A stretch of 64,000 nt of DNA from Desulfosporosinus meridiei DSM 13257 (GTDB lineage Bacteria > Bacillota > Desulfitobacteriia > Desulfitobacteriales > Desulfitobacteriaceae): the NCBI RefSeq assembly GCF_000231385.2, contig NC_018515.1, forward strand, positions 3,988,501 through 4,052,500, in the 5' to 3' direction. The first letter of the stretch is position 1, and each line of letters starts with the position of its first letter. The notes beneath the pieces are model-generated. The model was not told where the DNA came from, did no database searches, and worked only from the letters and a program-made list of their open reading frames with translations. The position numbers and the translations under genes are program-made. Shown here piece by piece: positions 51,989-60,966 of the stretch.

Positions 51989-53920
51989 TTAATGATTAGC
52001 ACGTATCTTCTCGATTTGTACTCTACCCGCTTCACGATATATATCTAAACTCTTATAGGCTTCTTCTATTTGAATGATTTCTTTACCAACAGCAATTACC
52101 ACATTTGCGTGGCAGTATTCTACATGTAGACGACCCGTGGGACTTATCTGAACAAAGGTAGAACTTACTTCCGATCCCCCTAGTTCCCGAATCTGAACAT
52201 TGCCCCCAGCTAGTATTTTCCCGCCCCGACATACACCTTGTATGGTAACGTCTCCTTCTACTCGAATGTGGGAATTGTAGGTTCCCTTTAGACACTCAAA
52301 AGAGCCTCCGCACTCAACGCTAGCCCCCTGTAGATAGTTAACACTAAAACTTAGCTTGTCCGGGAGTTCGACGGTTAAGTTTTCGATGAATTGTCCTAGG
52401 GCCTGATTTACACGCTGCAAGAATGGTGTTGACTGGAGTTCTAATGGTCCTAGCCCTGATAAGAAGTGTTTTGCTGTTCGGATAGATACAATAAGCCCTT
52501 CAGTAATAATTTCGTCATGCTTATTTTCTAACACAAATTTCTCCACTTTTTGTGCTAGTTTGGGCAGTTCGAAGAATTGTCTTTCTATAATCATCTTTAA
52601 ACATTGCCCGGGTTTAAGATTAATTGCGTCGGGATAATTACCGAAATCTGCAGAACGTTGTAGACAAAGGGTAAGTTGAGCCTCTAATTCAGAAACCAGA
52701 CGGAGCAGCTCTGAACGAATAACATATTTTTCTCCGATAATAACCTTTCCGCCGATAAGATTTTGATAAATCTTAGCACCTTTTTCCGCTCTTATCTCAG
52801 CATGTGACACTGATCCTTTAACTTCCAGTTTTCCTCCAACAAAAACTCGAAGCCCATCTTGAACATTACCATTTATAAACACATCCCCCGGAAATTCAAT
52901 ACTTCCGGAAGCCAGATCCACATCACTATTTTGAACTAAGATATTCTCTACCATGTAGGTTCTTTCATCGATCCGAATAGGTTGTCCGGAACAGGCAGCT
53001 ATTACTTCAAGTTGATCCGGGGATAGACAAACATTCTTTTTTAGCCGAAACTGAAAATCCTTGACCCCCGCTGCCGGGAGATCTCTCCCTAAGACGTCCT
53101 TACCTGGGATACCGGGCCTGCCGGGGATTTTACGAGCTAGAACATCCCCTTCCTTAACAACATGTAACTTAGAAGCAAAAAAGTCGATTTTTTTATTTTC
53201 CGAAGTATTTTGTTCTTGAGAACTTCCTACAAAATCTTCTAAACGAGCATGTTCGGGGGGAACAGGCAGGGTTCCTTGAGCGATTACAAGCTCTTTATAG
53301 CCTTTAACTCTCAATATTTCCTCCCAAATCCCCTGCCTTATGCCATAAACGATCTTTAACCTTTCTAAGTCTGAGGTCAACTTTGCCTCATTCCACATCT
53401 CATCCTGATCCAGTGAGTTCTCCCATAAGGCATGGGTAGCTAAATTAATTTCTTCTGCCCCCGGGAGACTCTCAGGTAATATATAATGCCCTGCAGGCTC
53501 ATGCTTTACTTTAGCCATAACTGACAAACCCTGAAAACGTATATCCAGTTCCCAGTTCAAATGGCCCTTCTGAACAACCGGCTGGAACTCAACTTGATCA
53601 CCAGGTTTAACTATGAAAGGCCTAACTTGGAGAACCCCGTTAAACCATACTTCGCCAACCTGTCCGGATGGTATGAAGAGTCTCGATCCTTCACCAAGAA
53701 CTATAATATACTTTGAACCATCCTTTTTTACAAGACTAGGTTCCAAAGCCGGAGTTTGACTCACCTCAGCCCAAATAACCTTCACCTTCCACAAACGGGA
53801 TAATATACTAGGTTTATCGATCACTTCAAAGGTGATCTGTTCCGGCAAAATATTAAGTTTAAGCGCCCATTCTTTTTTTAGCTCTTCAAGGTTTGGAGAC
53901 TGAACAACTATTTCAGGCAT
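51989..53920 (-). CDS. FapA/DUF342-family protein with Jag_N-like N-terminus
   Basis: A 643-aa protein. Residues about 5-45 (NLEELKKEWALKLNILPEQI, then FEVIDKPSILSRLWKVKV) look like a Jag_N-type domain. The rest is the FapA (formerly DUF342) family: repeated glycine/valine-rich beta-helix segments such as DVFINGNVQDGLRVFVGGKL, VKGSVSHAEIRAEKGAKIYQ and VEGDVTIQGVCRGGKILAGG, interrupted by a charged coiled-coil insertion (about 400-520). FapA proteins are linked to polar protein localisation and flagellar assembly in some bacteria. AGGTGG precedes ATG at 53920. It has its own terminator. Confidence 0.85.
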   Translation of the reverse strand: MPEIVVQSPNLEELKKEWALKLNILPEQITFEVIDKPSILSRLWKVKVIWAEVSQTPALEPSLVKKDGSKYIIVLGEGSRLFIPSGQVGEVWFNGVLQVRPFIVKPGDQVEFQPVVQKGHLNWELDIRFQGLSVMAKVKHEPAGHYILPESLPGAEEINLATHALWENSLDQDEMWNEAKLTSDLERLKIVYGIRQGIWEEILRVKGYKELVIAQGTLPVPPEHARLEDFVGSSQEQNTSENKKIDFFASKLHVVKEGDVLARKIPGRPGIPGKDVLGRDLPAAGVKDFQFRLKKNVCLSPDQLEVIAACSGQPIRIDERTYMVENILVQNSDVDLASGSIEFPGDVFINGNVQDGLRVFVGGKLEVKGSVSHAEIRAEKGAKIYQNLIGGKVIIGEKYVIRSELLRLVSELEAQLTLCLQRSADFGNYPDAINLKPGQCLKMIIERQFFELPKLAQKVEKFVLENKHDEIITEGLIVSIRTAKHFLSGLGPLELQSTPFLQRVNQALGQFIENLTVELPDKLSFSVNYLQGASVECGGSFECLKGTYNSHIRVEGDVTIQGVCRGGKILAGGNVQIRELGGSEVSSTFVQISPTGRLHVEYCHANVVIAVGKEIIQIEEAYKSLDIYREAGRVQIEKIRANH

Positions 53921-54032
53921 AATACCACCTGCTTTCAACGAGTTGCTATTCTTTTTATAATATCATAATTTCCCTTCAGCCCTATAGGCCTTTAGTCCCA
54001 AATAATCTGAAATCTCAGGGAGATAATGATAC

Positions 54033-54082
54033 TTGAGGGGATGATTCTTAACATTTATTGTGTAAAAGAATCATCCCCTCAA
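54033..54082. repeat. Long perfect hairpin between the LCP and FapA-like genes
   Basis: TTGAGGGGATGATTCTT (54033-54049) and its exact complement (54066-54082) form a 17-bp perfect stem with a 16-base loop, 19 bases beyond the LCP stop. No T tract follows in either direction, so it may be a terminator of an unusual kind, a processing site or a protein-binding palindrome. Confidence 0.75.
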
Positions 54083-54100
54083 TATGAACTCATACTCTAA

Positions 54101-55132
54101 TTACATCTGATAGCCCGGTGATTTTCTTCCATTAGGATCTTGGCTGTTACCCGGAACCTGTGGAAGTGGCTTTGAAGGCGAAGGAATTACTGGCTTTAGC
54201 AAATCTACAGGTTCCTGACCAATGATTTTTTCGGTTGTCTTCCCTTGAAATAAATTCTTAACGACTTGTTTCACTTCAAGAGGATCAACTTTCCAATAGC
54301 TTATCCCCTCTAAATCCAGAAAAGACCCGGGTAGAGTTTGAGCCACTACATTTGAACTATCGAATCCAACCGCTACTCTAGCTAAGGTAAAAATATCTTT
54401 AGAGGATAAACTAGTGTTCACTGCATCCATAATTTGGGGAACAAGAAAGGGAAGTTTGGGAATAGTGCTTAACTGGAACATTTCTTTAGCTACAGCTTTA
54501 AGTACGACTTGTTGTCTTGCGGTTCGTGAAATATCTGCTAAAGCATCATGCCGGAAACGAGCATATTGTAAAGCTTTAGAACCATTTAAGATTTGTTCCC
54601 CTTTATGAAGATTTATGTAGCCATCCTCATCATCACCAGTCTCATAGTACATGTTTTTCTCGACATTGACCGTGATCCCGCCTAAAGTATCGATAATCTT
54701 TTTAAATCCTTGAAAGTTAGTTTGGACATATCCCGCTATCTTTTCCCCTGTTAACTCTTCCACGGTTTTCTCAAGAGTATCTAAATCTGTCAATGAAACA
54801 ATCTCATTAATTTTCTTGTAGCCGTGCCCTTTAAGTAGGACTCTCGTATCCCGGGGAATAGAGAGTAAGCTTGTCCGCTTAGTTTTTGGATCCACGCTGG
54901 CTAGGATTATCGTATCCGTGCTAAATTTCTTTTGTTCCGGACGTTGATCTGCTCCGATGAGCAATACACTAACCCGATCTTTAATTCCTTCATCTATAGA
55001 ATCTGATAAATTATTATTATCCCAGCTTGTTTCCTTACCTGAATCAAAAAATACCATATATCCAACTGCCCCAGCCGCTATAACCACAGTAAAGGTCACA
55101 ACCATCAAGATTATCTTAATCGCACGAAGCAC
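54101..55132 (-). CDS. LytR-CpsA-Psr (LCP) family wall-polymer ligase
   Basis: LCP proteins transfer lipid-linked glycopolymers to peptidoglycan on the outer membrane face. The 343-aa product has one N-terminal membrane helix (IILMVVTFTVVIAAGAVGYM), the LCP core with VSVLLIGADQRPEQKKFSTD, SLLSIPRDTRVLLKGHGYKK, the helix IIDTLGGITVNVEKNM and the arginine site ALQYARFRHDALADISRTAR, then a Pro-rich tail. GTG at 55132 is the start, with GGAG eight bases upstream. It lies 169 bases after bshC on the same strand. Confidence 0.92.
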   Translation of the reverse strand: MLRAIKIILMVVTFTVVIAAGAVGYMVFFDSGKETSWDNNNLSDSIDEGIKDRVSVLLIGADQRPEQKKFSTDTIILASVDPKTKRTSLLSIPRDTRVLLKGHGYKKINEIVSLTDLDTLEKTVEELTGEKIAGYVQTNFQGFKKIIDTLGGITVNVEKNMYYETGDDEDGYINLHKGEQILNGSKALQYARFRHDALADISRTARQQVVLKAVAKEMFQLSTIPKLPFLVPQIMDAVNTSLSSKDIFTLARVAVGFDSSNVVAQTLPGSFLDLEGISYWKVDPLEVKQVVKNLFQGKTTEKIIGQEPVDLLKPVIPSPSKPLPQVPGNSQDPNGRKSPGYQM

Positions 55133-55301
55133 AGCACCAACTCCATTAAGTAACTTCCTTTATACTATTATACCCAACTTTATCGTTTAAGAAAGAAAAC
55201 TCACAAAATCTTCAAGAAAGCAGAAAAGATATTTGATAGTGAACTTGTTCCCTTAACGCTGAACATTGAGCCTTCAAGTGAGAATTCTGTCACACCTAGA
55301 T

Positions 55302-56876
55302 TTACATGAGTATCGGATATTCGTCAAAATCACCCAGAGGGATTTCCGAAACTCTATCCACAAAGCTATGTCCATACCTCATCACAAAAGTTAAGGGATT
55401 CAAAACCCGTTCTTGCCTGGAATTGTTAGGAGTAATCCCATCTTCAAGCTGTTGCAAGCGGCTTAACTGATCCTTACAACGTTTTCGCTGGGCCTGCCAA
55501 ATCTTTCTTTCCAAATACTCTAACTGATATTTTACCTTTGCCTCATTTCGTTCCAGCCATTTATTTACATTTACATCGATATCCTCCAGTGGTTTAAGCT
55601 CAGCATAGCTCTTCCTTATCTGATTGCGTAAACGCTGAAAACGTTCATCAATATTTAGCATATCTTGTTCTCGGATACAACGGTTTCGATGTTCCTGCAA
55701 ACCGCTGTACACATCTTCAAGCTTTAGTCCCTGCCTTTTTAAATATTTTTGCCAAGAAGCCGTTAAAACTACTGCAGAGAGCCTTGGATAAAGGATCGGC
55801 ATTATAAAACCTAACTTCGCAAAAACTTCTCCAAGTTGCGCCCAATAATTCAATTCTCCCGGTCCGGGCACATAAGCCAAGGTAGGCAACAGATATTCCT
55901 GAACGATAGGACGGGTCACCACATTAGGAGAAAAACTATCAGGATTTCCAGTCAGCAGCTGGTTAAGGGCATCCAAACTCCATGTTTTCTTTTGTCCACG
56001 CAGATAAAACGATTCCTCCCTGAAGAGAATTGCTCGTCGTTCCGGTACAGAAAGAAATAAATTCACCTCTCCGCCGGTTGGCTTTATTTGAGGCTTAAAT
56101 CCCAAGTCGACCCATTCTTTTGTACGTTCGGCCAAGGCATCCCGTACATTTCCGTGCATTTTTAAGATCTGCTCGTACATCGGCGACGCCAGTTGCTTAA
56201 ATTGCGGAATCATTGGATCGAAAAAAATTAGCCCCCATTTCTGTACAAGCCACTGCAATGTTAAAGCAAACCATTGAGTCAAGTTCTCAGCTTGTTCGGT
56301 TATCTGCCGACACTTCGTAATAACGGAAGACCTAAATTCGCTCTCCGGCATGTCTAATAGTTGTGTTTCAATCGTTTCCCACGAGGGTACTTTTTGGTGA
56401 CCAATAGATTTTCCGCCCCCGTCACCCGGCAGTAGACAAGGAACAATATTTCCCTGAGAATTTAACAGGTAGGTCTCACGAATCTCTTGCCAGTCATGAT
56501 CTTCCCCGGCAATCCAAAAAACTGGAACAACCGGACGTCCGAGTTTTTCACGCTGTTCTTTAGCCAGTAGTATTGCAGTCATGGCTTTATATAGGGTATA
56601 TAAAGGTCCTGTCAAAATTCCCGCTTGTTGCCCAGTGATCACCGCAAGAGTTTCTTTATTTCTTAGTTCTTCAATCATCTTAAGGGTTTCTGAACTAGAC
56701 CCTAAATTGAGATGATACTCTCGCAAGGTATCTGCCAGAAGCTCTCTGGAATAAGTTCTGGAGTCCAAATAGACTGCTCTTTTTTCAAAGCTTGCTTGTG
56801 CTTTTGGATCCCCACCGGGAAAAAATAAAGCTACTTGTTCAAAACAAGTAGCTATGGTTTGCACTAGATCTCTCAT
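55302..56876 (-). CDS. bshC: Bacillithiol synthase (putative cysteine ligase) BshC
   Basis: BshC adds cysteine to GlcN-malate in the last step of bacillithiol synthesis. The 524-aa product has the family signatures AVITGQQAGILTGPLYTLYK, VPVFWIAGEDHDWQEIRETY and ARPIVQEYLLPTLAYVPGPG-like residues, and a long C-terminal coiled coil (LERNEAKVKYQLEYLERK). GGAGGG precedes the ATG. The gene follows selD by only 41 bases, making a selA-selD-bshC unit likely. With bshA at 41152-42285 this indicates a working bacillithiol pathway if bshB exists elsewhere. Confidence 0.95.
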   Translation of the reverse strand: MRDLVQTIATCFEQVALFFPGGDPKAQASFEKRAVYLDSRTYSRELLADTLREYHLNLGSSSETLKMIEELRNKETLAVITGQQAGILTGPLYTLYKAMTAILLAKEQREKLGRPVVPVFWIAGEDHDWQEIRETYLLNSQGNIVPCLLPGDGGGKSIGHQKVPSWETIETQLLDMPESEFRSSVITKCRQITEQAENLTQWFALTLQWLVQKWGLIFFDPMIPQFKQLASPMYEQILKMHGNVRDALAERTKEWVDLGFKPQIKPTGGEVNLFLSVPERRAILFREESFYLRGQKKTWSLDALNQLLTGNPDSFSPNVVTRPIVQEYLLPTLAYVPGPGELNYWAQLGEVFAKLGFIMPILYPRLSAVVLTASWQKYLKRQGLKLEDVYSGLQEHRNRCIREQDMLNIDERFQRLRNQIRKSYAELKPLEDIDVNVNKWLERNEAKVKYQLEYLERKIWQAQRKRCKDQLSRLQQLEDGITPNNSRQERVLNPLTFVMRYGHSFVDRVSEIPLGDFDEYPILM

Positions 56877-56917
56877 CTCTATCCCTCCGCTACCTTACCA
56901 GTTACAGCGGTATTTTA

Positions 56918-58000
56918 TCATGCACGACTGGAAACCGCAATTCTGCCTCCCTCACCTTGATTAACTCGTCCGATTACGGCAGCAGCAGGAGCGTTATTGG
57001 CCTGTAGTTCCTTAATTAGTAACTCAACGCGATCTTCAGGAACAGAGATTAGCAACCCGCCAGAGGTAATCGCATCAAAAAAGACAATTCTAAGTTCTTC
57101 TGAAACCTCCGCTTCAAAATCCACCTTATTCTCAAGATGACGTCGATTAGCCTGAGTCCCTCCCGGGATGGCTTTTTGTTGGATACAATTCCAAACACTA
57201 TCTAAAACCGGGACAGCCTCTGCATAGATATCAGCACTGCAGCCACTTGCCTCCAGCATTTCATGCAGATGGCCTAGCAGCCCGAAGCCTGTAACATCCG
57301 TAACAGCATGTACCCCGACGGATATTGCCGCTTCAGCAGCTCCTTTATTTAGAGTTGCCATAACTTTAATGACTTCGGCTTCCGCTTCTGGTGACACGAT
57401 GCCACGTTTTATCCCGGTAGTAATAATTCCAACCCCCAAAGGCTTGGTAAATACCAAAATATCCCCTGGCTTAGCTTTAGCATTAGACAAAACATGGTCT
57501 GGGTGCACAATCCCCGTAACCGACAGTCCGTATTTGGGTTCAGGATCATCAATAGAGTGTCCACCTACAAGAATCGCTCCTGATTCCCGAATTTTATCAC
57601 TGCCGCCTTGCAAAATCTTTGCTAAAACTTCCATATTTAGTTTCTTCACCGGGAAAGAAACTAAGTTCATAGCAGTTAGAGGCTTAGCCCCCATTGCATA
57701 AATATCACTCAGGGCATTTGCGGCAGCTATCTGACCGAAGGCATAAGGATCATCTACAACAGGAGTGAAGAAATCAACACTTTGTACAATGGCTTGTTCT
57801 GCATTAATCCGATAAACCCCAGCATCATCAGAAGTCTCCATACCTACTAATAGGTTAGCATCCTCTTGATTAGGCGGTAAATAGCGCAATACTTGCGCTA
57901 GGTCCGAAGGACCTATCTTGCATCCTCAGCCGGCCTTGGTAGACAACTGCGTCAACCTAACCTTATCCGTTGTTTCATTCTGGAAGATATTCAGATCCAT
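56918..58000 (-). CDS. selD: Selenide, water dikinase SelD, selenocysteine-containing
   Basis: SelD makes selenophosphate from selenide and ATP. The gene is longer than its uninterrupted frame (56918-57889): from ATG at 58000 (AAGGTGG eight bases upstream) the frame continues through one TGA at 57928-57926 in the context KAG-TGA-GCKIGPSDL, exactly where SelD has its catalytic Cys or Sec. Reading TGA as Sec gives 360 aa with Sec25. A 7-bp hairpin begins 10 bases after the TGA. Downstream motifs are normal (METSDDAGVYRI, AANALSDIYAMGAKP, ILVGGHSIDDPEPKYGLSVT, VTDVTGFGLLGHL). selA lies 99 bases upstream and bshC 41 bases downstream. Confidence 0.93.
57899..57928 (-). promoter_or_regulatory. Bacterial SECIS-like element in selD
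   Basis: The UGA (57928-57926) is followed after 10 bases by TAGGTCC (57915-57909) and GGACCTA (57905-57899), a 7-bp stem with a three-base loop. Bacterial SECIS hairpins sit directly after the UGA within the coding region and bind SelB, so distance and position fit; the apical GU bulge of the E. coli type is not obvious. Confidence 0.7.
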
Positions 58001-58099
58001 CTTCAACACCACCTTAGTATATTAATTATCCTAAACTATCACGCTTTCAGTATAACTTGTAATAATGCTACTTCAACCTATCCAATCCAACTTACATTT

Positions 58100-59515
58100 T
58101 TATTGATCCCACTCCGCTAACCGCCTAACAACTTCCTCTCTATCACCCTTCAGAAAAGTTCTAACATCGATTACTATCCAATTCTTATGAATTCTTGACA
58201 GAATGGCTACTGAACCTAAGCGCAAAAACTTCTCTAATTCAATAACGCTTCCCTGTCTTGGTCGAATCGTACATACCCAGGTAGGAAGCTCAACCGTTGG
58301 CCATGCTCCTCCACCTACCTGAGAGACATCTTCTTGCAACTTAACTTCAATTTTTTGGTTCGGCTGAAGTGTTGTAAATAATTCAAACGCAGCTTCATAT
58401 AGTTTATCCAAAGGAGCGGAGAGCATCCTCCAAACGGGAATTTCATTGAATTCACCCTTGTCATATAAGCGAAGAGTTCCTTCTAATGCCGCTAAAGTTA
58501 ATTTATCAACTCTTAATGCTCGAGTTAATTGATTGGTCCTTAATTGTTGGACAAAACTCTTTTTGCCAACAATAATGCCCGCCTGTGGCCCGCCAAGCAA
58601 TTTATCTCCACTGAAGGTAACAAGGGAGATACCTGCTTTAACAGTTTGTTTAATAGTTGGCTCTGGAGGAAAGCCTAAATTAGCCCCATCGAAGAAACTC
58701 CCGCTTCCTAAGTCCTCCATCACAGGCAGACCCTTATCTTCTCCGAGTTTTACAAGTTCCGCTCCTGAGACAGTATGAGTAAATCCTTCAACCCTGTAAT
58801 TGCTTGTATGAACTTTCAATAGCATTGCTGTTTCCGAACTAATAGCAGCTTCATAGTCCTTTAGCCAAGTCTTATTGGTTGCTCCAACTTCTACTAATTT
58901 TGCTCCGCCAGCTTTTAGAACCTCAGGAATTCTAAATGAGCCTCCAACTTCCACTAATTCCCCCCGGGAAACGATGACCTCTTTCCCTTGGGCAAAGGTA
59001 TTCATCATCAACAAAACCGCCGCAGCATTATTATTGACTACCATCGCTGCTTCTGCACCAGTCAACTTACAAAGCAGCTCCTCCACATGAACGTAGCGTG
59101 ACCCCCGCTCTCCAGTCTGAATATTCAACTCAAGGTTACTGTATCGTTCTGCCTGTTCTGAAATAAAACGGGCTACTTCCGGTGCCAGGAGGGCTCTTCC
59201 GCAATTTGTATGTAAAACAACTCCAGTGGCATTAATTACCCGCCGCAAACTAGTTTCACCCTTGATCAACTTTTTAAAAAGGTCTTTTTTTATGGCGGGC
59301 CATAGAGCAGCTTCAAATTCTTCAAAAGGATTAGCGTAATTTCGGTTAATATCTTCCCTAATACTTTGTAGAACCTGTCGAACATACAGAGTCACGCGAG
59401 GCGTCCAACCCTCATTCGCCATAAATGGACTGAATTCTATTTCATCTTCTAAGCGAGAGAGCACTTCATGAACAGCCGGAAGAGCCCTTAAGCGCCTAAG
59501 AATCTCTTGTTCCAC
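58100..59515 (-). CDS. selA: L-seryl-tRNA(Sec) selenium transferase SelA
   Basis: SelA is the PLP enzyme that converts seryl-tRNA(Sec) to selenocysteyl-tRNA(Sec) with selenophosphate. The 471-aa product shows RRVINATGVVLHTNCGRALL, YSNLELNIQTGERGSRYVHV, AAMVVNNNAAAVLLMMNTFA, VSRGELVEVGGSFRIPEVLK and the PLP lysine in TFSGDKLLGGPQAGIIVGKK. GTG at 59515 is the start, with AAGGAG ten bases upstream. selD follows in the same direction. selB and tRNA(Sec) are not in the window. Confidence 0.97.
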   Translation of the reverse strand: MEQEILRRLRALPAVHEVLSRLEDEIEFSPFMANEGWTPRVTLYVRQVLQSIREDINRNYANPFEEFEAALWPAIKKDLFKKLIKGETSLRRVINATGVVLHTNCGRALLAPEVARFISEQAERYSNLELNIQTGERGSRYVHVEELLCKLTGAEAAMVVNNNAAAVLLMMNTFAQGKEVIVSRGELVEVGGSFRIPEVLKAGGAKLVEVGATNKTWLKDYEAAISSETAMLLKVHTSNYRVEGFTHTVSGAELVKLGEDKGLPVMEDLGSGSFFDGANLGFPPEPTIKQTVKAGISLVTFSGDKLLGGPQAGIIVGKKSFVQQLRTNQLTRALRVDKLTLAALEGTLRLYDKGEFNEIPVWRMLSAPLDKLYEAAFELFTTLQPNQKIEVKLQEDVSQVGGGAWPTVELPTWVCTIRPRQGSVIELEKFLRLGSVAILSRIHKNWIVIDVRTFLKGDREEVVRRLAEWDQ

Positions 59516-59703
59516 TGATTATCAACTCCTTAGAGGGGAACTATTTTATCGACCAAATTCCCTGAATCCAGCCCGCAAGCTTTTTAGGATTTCGACAGCA
59601 GAATTAGCATATGATAAAGGAAACTTAACACACTTGCTGAAGCAATAGTCATCAGGCCTCCTTTGCCTTTGACCTTTGACTTCTGATTTCGAGGAGGTAT
59701 TCC

Positions 59704-59913
59704 ATGTCTAATATTAGCCCTGACTTAACTTGCGCAATCAAACAGCCATCTCACCAAGCTGTAATCCTTCCCTTCAAGGCACGCCCACAATCAAGAGAGC
59801 AATTCTCCCCTTGCATCTTTTGCGGTAAGACTATGAGAATACATAAATTCAAAGGCAAAACTGTCTGCATCAATTGTTTACGTCAAATACCTGCTATTTT
59901 CTCTTGTGGCTAA
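59704..59913 (+). CDS. Small zinc-binding protein, possibly Gin-like
   Basis: A 69-aa protein with a strong ribosome site (GAGGAGG six bases before ATG) on the plus strand, divergent from selA. The C-terminal part CIFCGKTMRIHKFKGKTVCI followed by NCLRQIPAIF has two CxxC pairs 17 residues apart. This spacing and the GKTVCINC ending resemble the anti-sigma-G protein Gin (CsfB), but the N-terminal part is different, so the assignment is tentative. The 190 bases upstream include a decayed heptamer-like repeat near 59665-59692. Confidence 0.6.
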   Translation: MSNISPDLTCAIKQPSHQAVILPFKARPQSREQFSPCIFCGKTMRIHKFKGKTVCINCLRQIPAIFSCG

Positions 59914-60061
59914 TGGTCAAAGGGCTTTCATACTTCTATTTATGTATTTTGTAACTCCTGATCAAAAGATACTAGAATTATCTCAAATTAGTTGTAAAGG
60001 GTGGCTTACGTAAATTCCTCAGGTTCAGGCTGATGAGTGAGGATTTTAAGCCTAGTATAAG

Positions 60062-60086
60062 AAAGGGAAGCATATTGCTTCCCTTT
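60062..60086. terminator. Terminator downstream of mecA
   Basis: AAAGGGAAGCA (60062-60072) pairs with TGCTTCCCTTT (60076-60086), an 11-bp perfect stem with a three-base loop. A longer T run lies on the plus side; it is six bases after the mecA stop on the minus strand and also lies downstream of the small plus-strand zinc gene, so it probably serves both. Confidence 0.82.
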
Positions 60087-60092
60087 TTGAGT

Positions 60093-60686
60093 CTAGTTTT
60101 CTGTCGGCTTATTGAAAGCTGCATTCAATGTCTGCACGGCTTTTTCTCGAATTATTTCTTTTCCGTGTTCTGTGAGGAAAGACTTTGTTATACCTACAAT
60201 TTCACCGTATTCATCAAGGATTGCTTCTGCCAAATACCTTTTCTTGCCTGTACCCATTCGATTGAGTACAAGATAGTATTCATTTTCGAATTCATACAAC
60301 CCCGAACGAAGCTGAGCGAATTCCGGTAGCCTTCCTATTGCCGAGATTACATCTTCAAAGTCGTTAAAGACATAGACTAATTCCGTAATTCGGCCTCTGG
60401 ATACTTTTCGGCCAGCTTTCTCTTTAACAGAACCCTCAATTTGATCTTCTTGCTTCATAATTGTAATTACAAACTCATCATTAGTCGCCACTGTAGCCTG
60501 GATCCAGAAAGGTTGATCTAAGTTAAATTCAACCTCTTCCCTTGCTTGCGCGATAAGTTCCCAGAACAATTGCTCCGTCTTAGCTGACCGCTGAAATAGA
60601 TCAGCCATCGTAATATCCCTGTCAGTTAATTCTGTTAAAGAGATAAAGATGCGGATGGTATGCTCATTAACTTTCTGGACACGCAT
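60093..60686 (-). CDS. mecA: Adaptor protein MecA
   Basis: MecA targets proteins such as ComK to the ClpCP protease. The 197-aa product begins MRVQKVNEHTIRIFISLTEL, the MecA N-terminal substrate-binding domain, and ends with the ClpC-binding domain (ITELVYVFNDFEDVISAIGR, LYEFENEYYLVLN, EYGEIVGITKSFLTEHGKEI). GGAAAGGAGAG precedes the ATG. An extended -10 promoter (60757-60749) and an 18-base perfect palindrome (60721-60738) lie upstream, suggesting regulated expression. ClpC itself is not in the window. Confidence 0.9.
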   Translation of the reverse strand: MRVQKVNEHTIRIFISLTELTDRDITMADLFQRSAKTEQLFWELIAQAREEVEFNLDQPFWIQATVATNDEFVITIMKQEDQIEGSVKEKAGRKVSRGRITELVYVFNDFEDVISAIGRLPEFAQLRSGLYEFENEYYLVLNRMGTGKKRYLAEAILDEYGEIVGITKSFLTEHGKEIIREKAVQTLNAAFNKPTEN

Positions 60687-60720
60687 ATTCCCACTCTCCT
60701 TTCCGCATCGCTTCTTACTT

Positions 60721-60757
60721 TAGAATATACATATTCTATCATATTCACATTATAGCA
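60721..60757 (-). promoter_or_regulatory. mecA promoter with an 18-base palindrome
   Basis: On the minus strand TGC-TATAAT (60757-60749) is an extended -10 without a clear -35. Eleven bases downstream lies TAGAATATACATATTCTA (60738-60721), a perfect palindrome with 8-base arms, 35 bases before the ATG. Its place in the leader suits a repressor operator; the regulator is not identified. Confidence 0.5.
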
Positions 60758-60966
60758 TATTACGCCAAGACTTTTTCTGTGAAATCCAATAAGATTGCAC
60801 TTTGTTCATACCCCTGCGTATTAAAACATCATGTCCGAACTATCCACCTTATTATAGAAAGTTTAGATTTAGGGCACATGGGTATAGTCTTTCCCATTTT
60901 TAGACTTTGCCAACCGTCAGTACCCCCCTGCATTGAAGATTCTCCAACCAGATTCAGCCAACATAC

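Noticed and set aside
51826-52035. 69-codon frame overlapping the end of the FapA-like gene
   Set aside because: It covers a terminator hairpin and the fapA end in another phase; no family or ribosome site.
56918-57889. SelD as an N-terminally truncated pseudogene
   Set aside because: The missing part is present upstream through an in-frame TGA at the Sec position with a hairpin and a good start, so it is an intact selenoprotein gene.
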